This document shows, piece after piece, positions 1 through 7,439 of a stretch of DNA of 43,606 nucleotides. Location of the stretch: the IMG/VR virus record IMGVR_UViG_3300033154_000517, positions 1 to 43,606 of that record, one strand, 5' to 3'. Origin of the DNA: a virus. Under the pieces are notes generated by a model. The model did not search any database. It saw only the letters and a list, made by a program, of their open reading frames with translations, and was not told the origin of the DNA. Positions within the stretch are counted from its first letter, which is position 1. Every line of letters starts with the position of its first letter. The position numbers and the translations under genes were made by a program.

Positions 1-225
1 TGGAGAGTAAGAAAAGGTGATGTTGGTAGACAATTGGTCAATCCTGATTATGCCAAAGATCTTGAAAAAAAGATAGAATATTTAAAAGAAAAGCTCAGAA
101 TCGCGCCTGAAGTTGAAATAACTTGGGAAAAAGGGGCCACTCTTTTAAACGATGATTTACAAGTATCCGATATAGTGGGCAAAAAATATAAATTATGGGA
201 GATAACCGATGGGGAACAAGCTTGA
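1..225 (+). CDS. Small basic/coiled-coil protein, 3' part of a gene that spans the circular junction
   Basis: The frame is open from base 1, and the last 71 bases of the window (from 43536) supply its start, so on the circle it encodes an 81-residue protein. The N-terminus is basic and Trp-rich (MARNKQWWRVRKG), followed by a short charged helix (DLEKKIEYLKEKLR) that may be a coiled coil, and a C-terminal segment without a recognisable motif. The TTG at 34 could serve as a start but has no good ribosome binding site, so the ATG at 43536 is preferred. It overlaps the next gene by 17 bases. I do not recognise the family; its place directly before the endolysin may only reflect operon packing. 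Confidence 0.7.
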   Translation, partial: WRVRKGDVGRQLVNPDYAKDLEKKIEYLKEKLRIAPEVEITWEKGATLLNDDLQVSDIVGKKYKLWEITDGEQA

Positions 226-661
226 TTTAGCATTAAAAATAGCATGGAAACATTATGGGCGATTTTATCTTTGGGGTGGCGATGATCCATCTGGTTTCGA
301 TTGTTCCGGTTTTGTTCTTGAAATCTTGCAATCCGTGGGCGTAATTAGTTCAACACATGATTTAACTGCAGATGATATGTATCGAGAATGGTATGATCTT
401 TATAAGATAAATAACCCCTTTTCTGGATGTTTAGCTTTTCGTGTTAACACTAATAATAAAGCATATCATGTTGGTTTTATGATTGATTCTCAACATGTAA
501 TGCATGCTGGCGGAGGAGGATCTTATATCAAAACAGTTTCTGATGCCATTAAACATAATGCATTTATTAAAGTTCGACCCATATGGAGATCTGCACTTTT
601 TATTAATTTGTTTAATTCATCTCACACAGAAAACCATAGAATACCATATGAGGGATGTTAA
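209..661 (+). CDS. NlpC/P60-family endolysin (peptidoglycan cysteine peptidase)
   Basis: A 150-residue protein with the NlpC/P60 signature: YLWGGDDPSGFDCSGFV around the catalytic Cys32, His87 in the YHVGFM strand, and a second His99 in VMHAGG. Enzymes of this family cut amide bonds in the peptide part of peptidoglycan, commonly between D-Glu and the diamino acid. The length fits a single catalytic domain with no separate wall-binding domain and no signal peptide, so export would need a holin. The start is supported by a GGGAG-like site about ten bases upstream. It sits upstream of the replication and nucleotide genes rather than beside the small membrane proteins at 8.8-10 kb. A role in lysis is the best inference; a virion-associated or defence role is possible. 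Confidence 0.85.
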   Translation: MGNKLDLALKIAWKHYGRFYLWGGDDPSGFDCSGFVLEILQSVGVISSTHDLTADDMYREWYDLYKINNPFSGCLAFRVNTNNKAYHVGFMIDSQHVMHAGGGGSYIKTVSDAIKHNAFIKVRPIWRSALFINLFNSSHTENHRIPYEGC

Positions 662-877
662 ATGACTGATTTCGATTATAAAGAATTATCAAACCAAGAT
701 ATGCAAATAGCTGTAGCAAGGATGAAAAAGGAATTACCTATGATTCTTGAATTTGTTAAGATTATGGCACAACTCAGAAAAGCCGGATATGATGCTTTAA
801 TAAAAGAAGGATTTAATGAACAACAAGCATTATGCTTATGCGAAAATTTAACACAAAATCCTGGGGGGTTAGAATGA
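662..877 (+). CDS. Small phage protein of unknown function (71 aa)
   Basis: A 71-residue, mostly helical acidic protein whose ATG directly follows the endolysin stop codon. Its second half (YDALIKEGFNEQQALCLCE) has the pattern of small phage proteins in which an 'Ala-Leu-x-x-x-Gly-Phe-x-x-x-Gln-Ala' helix follows a long helix. No catalytic motif is visible. The stop overlaps the ATG of the next gene (ATGA), which implies translational coupling. Function unknown. Confidence 0.75.
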   Translation: MTDFDYKELSNQDMQIAVARMKKELPMILEFVKIMAQLRKAGYDALIKEGFNEQQALCLCENLTQNPGGLE

Positions 878-1104
878 AATTATCAAAAAGAAAAGTAGTT
901 GAAGTTGATGGATGCGATTTTTGTGGGAAAGAGGTTATAAAACCCGCAAAAGTAACGATTTCAGCCGATTCGTTTTTTATCGATGGCAAAGAAGTTTGTG
1001 GTTTTCGTGAAGTGTTACTTGTTTGTTCAGATTGTATGGTAAAGAAATTCAAACCAATGCTACATAAAAATACACCGGCCCAACTGAAATATCTTGACCG
1101 ATGA
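874..1104 (+). CDS. Small zinc-ribbon protein (CxxC...CxxC)
   Basis: A 76-residue protein with CDFC near residue 14 and CSDC about 40 residues later, a plausible four-cysteine zinc ribbon. I chose ATG 874 rather than the upstream in-frame ATG at 832 because it overlaps the previous stop as ATGA and follows a GGGGGG-rich ribosome binding site. Its own stop overlaps the polymerase start (ATGA). Zinc ribbons this small in phages usually bind nucleic acid or protein partners. Its position just ahead of the polymerase suggests a replication accessory, but this is inference. Confidence 0.7.
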   Translation: MKLSKRKVVEVDGCDFCGKEVIKPAKVTISADSFFIDGKEVCGFREVLLVCSDCMVKKFKPMLHKNTPAQLKYLDR

Positions 1105-2834
1105 TAATTGATGATCAAGGGAAAAAGTATGATAGTCTGTCTCAACCGATTGGACACGATGTTATAGTTATAGATACTGAAACAACCGGGTTAAATTATA
1201 TGACAGATTATCCTTTTGGTTGTTCCGTGGTATCTCTATCTCGACCAATTAAATTATATGTAACTATGCCAGAACATAATGAATGGTTAAGAGCATCGAT
1301 GTTTCATTCCAAACGTATTATTATGCAAAATGCAAAATTTGATCTTCATATGTTGTTACAAGCCGGGGTTATCCAAACAGATGAATTATATAAATTAAAA
1401 ATATATGATACATTTATCGCAGAAGCTTTAATTGATGAACATCTTAAATCATATAAATTAGACTCATTAGCTAAAAAATATGATGTGCCAGGAAAATTAT
1501 TTAATATAAAAGATTTGATTAAAGAGGGCAAAACTTTACTGGATTTAACAACTGAAGATATTGCCAAATATGCGATTCAAGATGCGGTAGCTACAGCAGA
1601 AATATTTAAACGACAAAACCTTAATGGATTAAAAAATATAACCCAGCTTGAATTTAAAGTGATAAAAACCTTGGTTGAACTTGAAAGAACTGGTATACGA
1701 ATTGATATACAAAATATAGAAAAAATAAAGGTGAACCAGAAAATTTACGTCGACCAATTGCAATCAAAATTAGAAAAAATGATTGGATTTGAACTTAATG
1801 TCTCTAGTAATAAACAAATGCAAGAGGCGTGGAAAAGATTAAAACTACCGGAAAGAACATCATTTACTAAAGATTTCTTAAAAATCCATCCACACCCATT
1901 TTGTAAAGTAGTACTAAATTTAAGATCAGCCAGAAAATTATATGAGACTTTTATGGTCTCAGTTCCAGAAAAAAATATTAATGGTAGAATATATACTAAT
2001 TTTAATCAAATGAGGGGAGATGATTATGGTACAAAAACTGGGAGACTCTCATCAAGTGGCCCAAACATGCAGCAAATCCCAAATCCCAAACGAGCAGATG
2101 ATAGTGACAAGCGCAAAGCTTGTAAAATTATTCGAAGCCTATTCATTCCCGATAATGAAAGACATAATTGGATATCAGCAGATTGGGAACAGTTCGAATT
2201 TAGAATTTTCGCCCACTTTGCTGACGACGAAGAAATTAAATACCGATATCAGCAAAACCCAAAGCTTGACTACCATCAAGTTGTGTCCGATCTTACTGGT
2301 GTTAGTCGATGGAAGGCAAAACAAATCAATCTCGGACTCATCTTTGGTATGGGCAATACTGCTTTGGCAAAAGAACTCAATCTACCGACCATACAAACTC
2401 CAGTTGGTGAAAGAGCGGGTGCAGAAGCCATGGTATTATTCAATCAGTATCACCGGAACCTCCCCTCTTCTAAAGCTCTTCTTAAAAGAGCGTCTGGAGT
2501 CGCAAGAAACCGGGGGTATATAAAAAGTTTATTGGGTAGATATATAAGATTTCCCGACCGATCAAAAGTATATAAAGCGGGGGGATTATTATTTCAATCT
2601 TCAGCAGCTGATTTAATGAAGAAAAAGCTAGTTGAATTAAACAGAGAGGCCAAAAACTACGGGGCTAAAATGAACTTAACTGTTCACGATGAATTTAATT
2701 TTAGCTGTCCTAAGGAAACAACGAATGATTTTAAACGAAAGATTAAGATTATTATGGAAAATATTCCGGAACTTACTATACCAATTTTGGCTGATGTGGG
2801 ATCTGGTAAAAATTGGCATAAAGCTGGTAGTTAA
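1101..2834 (+). CDS. dpoZ: Family A DNA polymerase with 3'-5' exonuclease, DpoZ candidate
   Basis: A 577-residue PolA-type polymerase without a 5' nuclease domain. The proofreading domain shows ExoI DTETTG (Asp25, Glu27), ExoII NAKFDLHML and ExoIII YAIQDAVAT. The polymerase domain shows motif A ADWEQFEFR near residue 361, motif B RWKAKQINLGLIFGMG near residues 402-418, and motif C VHDEFNF near residue 530. Motif A is diverged from the common DYSQIELR. Polymerases of this type encoded next to purZ are called DpoZ and favour 2-aminoadenine over adenine, partly through exonuclease selection. Preference here is inferred from the neighbouring purZ, datZ and mazZ genes. The start overlaps the previous stop (ATGA). 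The 5' part is AT-rich, while 2000-2520 is less so. Confidence 0.88.
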   Translation: MIIDDQGKKYDSLSQPIGHDVIVIDTETTGLNYMTDYPFGCSVVSLSRPIKLYVTMPEHNEWLRASMFHSKRIIMQNAKFDLHMLLQAGVIQTDELYKLKIYDTFIAEALIDEHLKSYKLDSLAKKYDVPGKLFNIKDLIKEGKTLLDLTTEDIAKYAIQDAVATAEIFKRQNLNGLKNITQLEFKVIKTLVELERTGIRIDIQNIEKIKVNQKIYVDQLQSKLEKMIGFELNVSSNKQMQEAWKRLKLPERTSFTKDFLKIHPHPFCKVVLNLRSARKLYETFMVSVPEKNINGRIYTNFNQMRGDDYGTKTGRLSSSGPNMQQIPNPKRADDSDKRKACKIIRSLFIPDNERHNWISADWEQFEFRIFAHFADDEEIKYRYQQNPKLDYHQVVSDLTGVSRWKAKQINLGLIFGMGNTALAKELNLPTIQTPVGERAGAEAMVLFNQYHRNLPSSKALLKRASGVARNRGYIKSLLGRYIRFPDRSKVYKAGGLLFQSSAADLMKKKLVELNREAKNYGAKMNLTVHDEFNFSCPKETTNDFKRKIKIIMENIPELTIPILADVGSGKNWHKAGS

Positions 2835-2845
2835 GAGAAAATAAT

Positions 2846-3136
2846 ATGTGTAAAGAAATTGAAAATGCTGAAATCATTATATTAGAAGAAAAACTGAGAG
2901 ACACCAGATTCCAACTTCAAAAATATATAGTGTATGACAAAGTAAATAATACAATACGATCACTTGAAAGAGCGAAAACATACTTAATAGCAATAGCTGT
3001 TACTCAGCATGAAGATACGGAATTAGCAAATAAAATTATTAGTATATTAACAAGTCCCATATCAGAAAACATACTTAATAGTATACAAGATTTAAAACAA
3101 ACTATTCCAGATATCTTGAAAGGAAGGATTAAATGA
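2846..3136 (+). CDS. Hypothetical helical protein between polymerase and purZ
   Basis: A 96-residue protein predicted to be almost all helix: a charged N-terminal segment (LEEKLRDTRFQLQKY), then alternating hydrophobic helices. No cysteines or catalytic motif stand out and I do not recognise it. It starts 11 bases after the polymerase stop and its stop overlaps the purZ start (ATGA), so it is probably made together with PurZ. Confidence 0.65.
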   Translation: MCKEIENAEIIILEEKLRDTRFQLQKYIVYDKVNNTIRSLERAKTYLIAIAVTQHEDTELANKIISILTSPISENILNSIQDLKQTIPDILKGRIK

Positions 3137-4182
3137 AGAAAGCTTATATGATTATTGATGGCCAATGGGGGAGCACAGGAAAAGGGTTGTTGTGCGGATA
3201 TCTTGTTGATAAATATAAACCAGATACGTTGGTATGTAATTTTGGCCCCAATGCTGGTCATACTGTTATCACCGATGATGGAAGAAAAGTAGTTACATGT
3301 CAGCTTCCGACCGGTATAATTGGAGATTCAGTCAAAAATGTTATGATCGGACCAGGAGCCATAATCGATCCTGAAAAATTAACCCAAGAACTTGCCGAAT
3401 ATTGGGATTTAATGGAAAATAAGAATCTTTTCATCCACGAACGAGCAGCGATTGTATTACCAGAGCATCGCAAGAAAGAAGAAGAGCTTCTCACGTGTAT
3501 CTCATCGACTTGTAAGGGGACAGGGGCAGCAGTGGTCGACAAGATCCTCAGAACCGGGGGCGTGGCACGAGATGATTATAATCTTTGTGACAGTACTGTA
3601 GATCATGCAACATGGCAACTTTTATTAAATGAAGCTACTAAAATCCAAATTGAATCAGCCCAAGGATTTGAACTCGGGATAAATACCGGTTCCCATTACC
3701 CACATTGTACGTCACGTGATATTACACCAGCTCAAGTATTATCTGACTGCGCTATTCCAATTTCATACTTGGATTTAGTTATAGCAGTTTGCAGAACATA
3801 TCCGATCAGAGTCGGTAATGCGTATGATAAAAATGGAAAAATGATTGGTTATAGCGGTGACGTATATAATGATCAAGTAGAGTTAAGCTGGGAAGGTTTT
3901 AAGAAATTTGGAGTCGAACCAGAAACTACTACTGTTACGGGCAAAATTCGAAGAATATTTTCGTGGTCATCATCAGGATTTCTCAAAATGTTAAGAACCA
4001 TCGAACCTGATTGGATATTTCTTAACTTCATGAATTATCTTGAAGGACCGCAAATGAAAGATCTTATAGCCACAATGCACAGAGATATAAAAACAGTGGG
4101 ATCAGAAAACGGTCAAGTAACCATTCTAAAATGGTTTGGATATGGCCCCAAACCGAAAGATATAATTAGCTTTATACCGTAG
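3133..4182 (+). CDS. purZ: PurZ: 2-aminodeoxyadenylosuccinate (dSMP) synthetase
   Basis: A 349-residue member of the adenylosuccinate synthetase family, short compared with bacterial PurA (about 430). Seen in order: P-loop region DGQWGSTGKG (residues 9-18), GPNAGHT (38-44), STCKGTGAA (125-133), the nucleotide-binding segment GINTGSHYPHCTSRD, and RTYPIRVGN (221-229). In PurA the P-loop reads QWGDEGKGK and its first Asp is the catalytic base. Here Asp-Glu is replaced by Ser14-Thr15, the kind of change reported for phage PurZ, which condenses dGMP with aspartate instead of IMP. Host PurB would then release fumarate to give dZMP. Its place between a PolA polymerase and DatZ/MazZ-like genes supports PurZ over a stolen PurA. 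Coupled to the preceding gene by ATGA. Confidence 0.9.
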   Translation: MKKAYMIIDGQWGSTGKGLLCGYLVDKYKPDTLVCNFGPNAGHTVITDDGRKVVTCQLPTGIIGDSVKNVMIGPGAIIDPEKLTQELAEYWDLMENKNLFIHERAAIVLPEHRKKEEELLTCISSTCKGTGAAVVDKILRTGGVARDDYNLCDSTVDHATWQLLLNEATKIQIESAQGFELGINTGSHYPHCTSRDITPAQVLSDCAIPISYLDLVIAVCRTYPIRVGNAYDKNGKMIGYSGDVYNDQVELSWEGFKKFGVEPETTTVTGKIRRIFSWSSSGFLKMLRTIEPDWIFLNFMNYLEGPQMKDLIATMHRDIKTVGSENGQVTILKWFGYGPKPKDIISFIP

Positions 4183-4190
4183 GAGTAAAT

Positions 4191-4778
4191 ATGGAAGATT
4201 TTGCTAAACATGTAAGAAGTGTGTTAGATAAAACATCTCAATCATTAAGTATTCTTGTCTTTGGGATAGCAGCATCAGGTAAAACAACTTTTTGTGACCA
4301 TGCGACTGGGTTATTACAAGCACGACATATGGACGCTCATAATGTTAAAATTGGACAAGCTATAAGAAACATGTCACCTAATGTTGAACTCGGACAAGAT
4401 AACCCAAAACGATTTAACCAATTAGTATTTCAGATAATCAAAACTGTTGTTGTTGATTCACCAACCCAATTTGTTTATCTTATAGATGGAGTCCCAAGAG
4501 ATAAAGAACAACTTGCCTACGTTACATTAATGTCTGAAAGATATGGCAATCCATATATGTTGGTTTTTATAAACAGCACAATAGATAGGGCAAAAAGAAT
4601 GGCACACAATGATTTAACTAGAAGTCGAATATCAAAAAAGACTTGTGGTGAATATGAATTTTTATACAACTATATAACAATGAGCATCAAAGGTGGATCA
4701 TTAAAAAATTGTGCAGGTGTTTATAAAGTAACACCTTTACCCGAAAATGAATACTACATAACAAGGAAAAAACCATGA
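4191..4778 (+). CDS. Adenylate-kinase-like P-loop nucleoside monophosphate kinase
   Basis: A 195-residue P-loop protein. Walker A is GIAASGKTT (residues 25-33) and the segment LIDGVPRDKEQ (98-107) matches the Asp-Gly-Phe-Pro-Arg phosphate-transfer motif of adenylate/UMP-CMP kinases, with Val for Phe. The length is that of a short, lidless adenylate kinase. It starts nine bases after purZ with a GGAG site and overlaps the HD-domain gene (ATGA). The inferred substrate is therefore dZMP, the product of PurZ and host PurB, which would otherwise depend on a host kinase. Alternatives are a general dNMP kinase or a polynucleotide kinase. Fold assignment is fairly sure, substrate is inference. Confidence 0.75.
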   Translation: MEDFAKHVRSVLDKTSQSLSILVFGIAASGKTTFCDHATGLLQARHMDAHNVKIGQAIRNMSPNVELGQDNPKRFNQLVFQIIKTVVVDSPTQFVYLIDGVPRDKEQLAYVTLMSERYGNPYMLVFINSTIDRAKRMAHNDLTRSRISKKTCGEYEFLYNYITMSIKGGSLKNCAGVYKVTPLPENEYYITRKKP

Positions 4779-5332
4779 AACTGTTAAAAGAGTGTCTTTA
4801 TTTGCACTCAATTCCCAGGTGGGGAATTATCGATGTATCACGACCACAAAATGTAGCAGAACACACATACCGAACAATGGCTATAGCCAAGCATCTTGTC
4901 GAAAGAATATATCGCAAAGATGACGACCAAAAGAAAAATTTAACTGTAATTTGGCAATACCTTTTTTATCATGATTTACCGGAAGTTTTAACCGGTGATA
5001 TTCCATCCACAATAAAAGACGAGTGTTTTAAGCCATGCCCAAAAGAATTACAAGAGGATGATTGGCACGAATACAGATATTTATGTAAATATCTTAGTAA
5101 AACACGATTAAATGAATTAATATGCAAACTTGCTGATCTTTCAGAAGCTGCAGTATATCTTAGTAGATATGGTATTGGTAGTAAATCTATAAAAGCAATT
5201 AGATATCTTAAAGATAAGATAATGAAACTTGAAAAAGAGTTTGAATTGCTTTCAAAAGAACGTAATGACATAAACACATTTATAAATCTTCCTGGTTTAA
5301 CTATGAGCATACTAGATATGTGGAGTATATGA
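4775..5332 (+). CDS. datZ: DatZ: HD-domain dATP triphosphohydrolase
   Basis: A 185-residue HD-domain hydrolase. Metal ligands fit His30 in NVAEHT, His66-Asp67 in FYHDLPE and Asp121 in KLADLSE, with a GDIPSTIK segment after the HD pair. It resembles YfbR-type nucleotidases and has the size and RWGIID N-terminal segment seen in phage DatZ. DatZ removes dATP (to deoxyadenosine and triphosphate) so that the polymerase meets dZTP instead. A dNMP phosphatase of YfbR type cannot be excluded from motifs alone; linkage to purZ and a MazG gene makes DatZ the best call. Its start overlaps the kinase stop and its stop overlaps the primase start, both as ATGA. Confidence 0.85.
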   Translation: MKLLKECLYLHSIPRWGIIDVSRPQNVAEHTYRTMAIAKHLVERIYRKDDDQKKNLTVIWQYLFYHDLPEVLTGDIPSTIKDECFKPCPKELQEDDWHEYRYLCKYLSKTRLNELICKLADLSEAAVYLSRYGIGSKSIKAIRYLKDKIMKLEKEFELLSKERNDINTFINLPGLTMSILDMWSI

Positions 5333-6798
5333 ACGATAAGACACTAATACGATTTGTAAAATTGTTTAAAGGGAATGATACCCAGTATGGTTATTTTGAC
5401 CCCCAAAAAGGTCACGCAACTATAAATGGTAAGCCCCCCAAAAAAGCATGGACTCGTCATTTGAATGGGAATATTGGAATAGGGATTATACCCATAACAA
5501 AACAGAGTCGGTGCTTTTTTGGGGTTATTGATATTGATGATCATCATAAAAGAGACAAACCATTAACTATAGCTGAATGGAGAAAAATATTAAAGGAAAC
5601 ACAAAATTTACCTTTAGTAGCATGTAGAAGTAAAAGTGGGGGTGCCCATCTATATACTTTTTCAAAAGATTCGACAACAGCCAGGGAAATGAGAATTAGA
5701 CTATTTAAATGGTCTCAAATGCTTAGTTTTAGATCGAAAGAAATTTATCCGAAAAAGGACAAAGTATTAGAGTCAGATCCAACCTCCGCATGGATAAATC
5801 TTCCTTATTTTGGCGACCAGCGATACGCAATAAATAAAAAAGGAAAATTGGAATTAAGTGAATTTTTGGATAGAGCAGAATCCATATCAAAATCAGTATA
5901 CAAAGTAGCTATATCGGATAGTGAAATGCCACCGTGTCTGACTATCCTTGTTACCAGTAAAATTTCAGAATTCAGAAATATAGCATTATTTAACATCGGT
6001 GTATTTTTAAAAAAGAAATATCCAGATAGATGGGAAGATAAGTTATTTAAAATAAATTACAAATTGTGTGATCCACCTCTTCAACACGGCGAAGTCGGTA
6101 ATATATTAAATATGTTGAGGAAAAAAGATTATTGGTACAAATGCAAAGAAGACCCAATTCAAAAACTTTGTGATCCGATTGAATGTAAAAAATGTAAATA
6201 TGGTATAGACACGATGGATACCCAAGAATTTATGTTGGGACCACTGCATAAAATACAAACTGATCCACCCAGATGGGTAATAGAAGTAAAAGGAAAAAAG
6301 ATTGAATGTGCGACAGAAGATTTATTTGACTATAGAAGAATGAGAATGTTATGTATGGATAGATTGACTATTGTTCTTCCATTAATAAAAAATGAATCAT
6401 GGTTAAATATGATTAGAGAAAAATCTGAAACCGTGGTTCTGGTTGATGCCCCTGAAGATGCAAGTCCAAAAGGACAAATATTTTGCGCATTAGAAGATTT
6501 TATAAAAACAGCTGCACCTACTGAATCAAAATCATCACTTATGTTTGCACCCATAATAGTAAAAGAAGATGGAAAAAAGATGATAATGTTTAGATCTTCG
6601 ATATTCGCTACATTTCTACGCCATCAAAAAATTCAAATACCTAAAATATCTGATCTATGGACTATATTAAGAAATATTTGTAGGCACAAAAAAGTAAGAT
6701 CAGGTGCAAAAGTAATACAAGTTTGGTATCTTGAGGTTCCAGAGGGAGGACTCGATACTATTAAAATAGAACCAAAGGAACCAGAAAATCCATTTTAA
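5329..6798 (+). CDS. Archaeo-eukaryotic primase (AEP/PrimPol-like) with Cys cluster
   Basis: A 489-residue protein whose N-terminal third has the AEP core: the metal-binding GVIDIDDH (Asp68, Asp70) and the CRSKSGGAHLYTF strand with Ser103 and His107. A Cys cluster near residues 280-290 (LCDPIECKKC) suggests a zinc site between the primase core and the C-terminal half, which has no recognised motif. Start at ATG 5329 overlaps the DatZ stop; a GTG nine bases upstream is in frame. AEP enzymes of phages prime and sometimes copy DNA. Cyanophage S-2L, the original Z phage, also uses a PrimPol-type enzyme. Here it accompanies a separate PolA polymerase, so its job is probably priming. Confidence 0.8.
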   Translation: MNDKTLIRFVKLFKGNDTQYGYFDPQKGHATINGKPPKKAWTRHLNGNIGIGIIPITKQSRCFFGVIDIDDHHKRDKPLTIAEWRKILKETQNLPLVACRSKSGGAHLYTFSKDSTTAREMRIRLFKWSQMLSFRSKEIYPKKDKVLESDPTSAWINLPYFGDQRYAINKKGKLELSEFLDRAESISKSVYKVAISDSEMPPCLTILVTSKISEFRNIALFNIGVFLKKKYPDRWEDKLFKINYKLCDPPLQHGEVGNILNMLRKKDYWYKCKEDPIQKLCDPIECKKCKYGIDTMDTQEFMLGPLHKIQTDPPRWVIEVKGKKIECATEDLFDYRRMRMLCMDRLTIVLPLIKNESWLNMIREKSETVVLVDAPEDASPKGQIFCALEDFIKTAAPTESKSSLMFAPIIVKEDGKKMIMFRSSIFATFLRHQKIQIPKISDLWTILRNICRHKKVRSGAKVIQVWYLEVPEGGLDTIKIEPKEPENPF

Positions 6799-6809
6799 GG
6801 AGGTAAAAT

Positions 6810-7130
6810 ATGGACATTAAAACAATAGCAAGAGAAATAATGATTAATAGAATCGAAAAAGGATTCCATACCCCACAAGAAATTGATTCAAGTCCGAGTA
6901 AAACTGAAATGCTGGCAAAACTTTGTCTTGTTCATTCTGAAGTATCAGAGGCTGCTGAGGCTGTTAGAAAAGGGGATTTTGAAAATTTTTCAGAAGAAAT
7001 AGCAGATATAATTATTAGAATTCTTGATATCGCAGCAACAACAGGTATGAATCTTGAAGCAGAAATAATGAATAAGATGTTTACAAATAAAAATAGACCA
7101 TTTAGACATGGCAAGAAATGTGATGTGTAA
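6810..7130 (+). CDS. mazZ: MazZ: MazG-fold dGTP pyrophosphohydrolase
   Basis: A 106-residue all-alpha NTP pyrophosphatase with the MazG metal motif ExxE (Glu44, Glu47 in HSEVSEAAE) followed by ExxD (Glu63, Asp66 in SEEIADIIIR). A very strong ribosome binding site, AAGGAGG, lies just upstream. In the Z pathway MazZ converts dGTP to dGMP, the substrate of PurZ. MazG proteins elsewhere are broad house-cleaning enzymes or degrade ppGpp-related nucleotides, so the specific name depends on the purZ/datZ context. Confidence 0.82.
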   Translation: MDIKTIAREIMINRIEKGFHTPQEIDSSPSKTEMLAKLCLVHSEVSEAAEAVRKGDFENFSEEIADIIIRILDIAATTGMNLEAEIMNKMFTNKNRPFRHGKKCDV

Positions 7131-7131
7131 T

Positions 7132-7377
7132 ATGCCAAAAGCAGAAATTTATATAAAGATAGACACACGATTGTTACAAGAAAGTCTTAAGACATTGGCT
7201 AAGTCCATTGAAGAAACCATGGAAGTATTTGATGCCGCATTAGAAACATGTGGAATTATTCGAGATAGATTAAAGGAGATAGATAATGAAGAAATTGACG
7301 TTATTCAACCCACTAAAAGCTCGGACACAGAGAAAATGCCCTCACACCCGGTGGAAGACAGTTCAAAAAGTAAATGA
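7132..7377 (+). CDS. Small helical protein after mazZ
   Basis: An 81-residue protein starting one base after the mazZ stop (TAATATG). The first 50 residues form a probable helix or coiled coil (LLQESLKTLAKSIEETME); the last 25 are Ser/Pro/Lys-rich and likely disordered. An in-frame ATG 24 bases upstream inside mazZ is possible, but neither has a clear ribosome binding site, so coupling to mazZ is likely. Its last 92 bases are shared with another small gene in a different frame. Function unknown. Confidence 0.6.
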   Translation: MPKAEIYIKIDTRLLQESLKTLAKSIEETMEVFDAALETCGIIRDRLKEIDNEEIDVIQPTKSSDTEKMPSHPVEDSSKSK

Positions 7378-7429
7378 TATAAGACTAAAAGTAAAATGTC
7401 GGGAGTGTGAGTTAACCAAATACCTATAG
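7286..7429 (+). CDS. Small Cys/His protein in an overlapping frame (47 aa)
   Basis: A 47-residue reading frame beginning MKKLTLFNPL, preceded by a textbook ribosome binding site (AAGGAGATAGATAATG) lying inside the upstream gene. It is very basic and carries Cys-Pro-His near residue 18 and CREC near residues 38-41, a possible zinc knuckle. It overlaps the preceding gene by 92 bases in another frame and ends at a TAG that forms part of the next gene's TAGGAG site. The strong site and the tight fit argue for a real gene. Function unknown. Confidence 0.6.
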   Translation: MKKLTLFNPLKARTQRKCPHTRWKTVQKVNDIRLKVKCRECELTKYL

Positions 7430-7439
7430 GAGTTGTAAA

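Noticed and set aside
2020-2523. 167-codon plus frame inside the polymerase gene
   Set aside because: It lies entirely over polymerase motifs A and B in another frame and has no ribosome binding site or protein-like features.
3133-4182. Ordinary host-derived PurA for purine supply
   Set aside because: The catalytic P-loop Asp is replaced, the protein is short, and DatZ- and MazZ-like genes are linked, which fits PurZ better.
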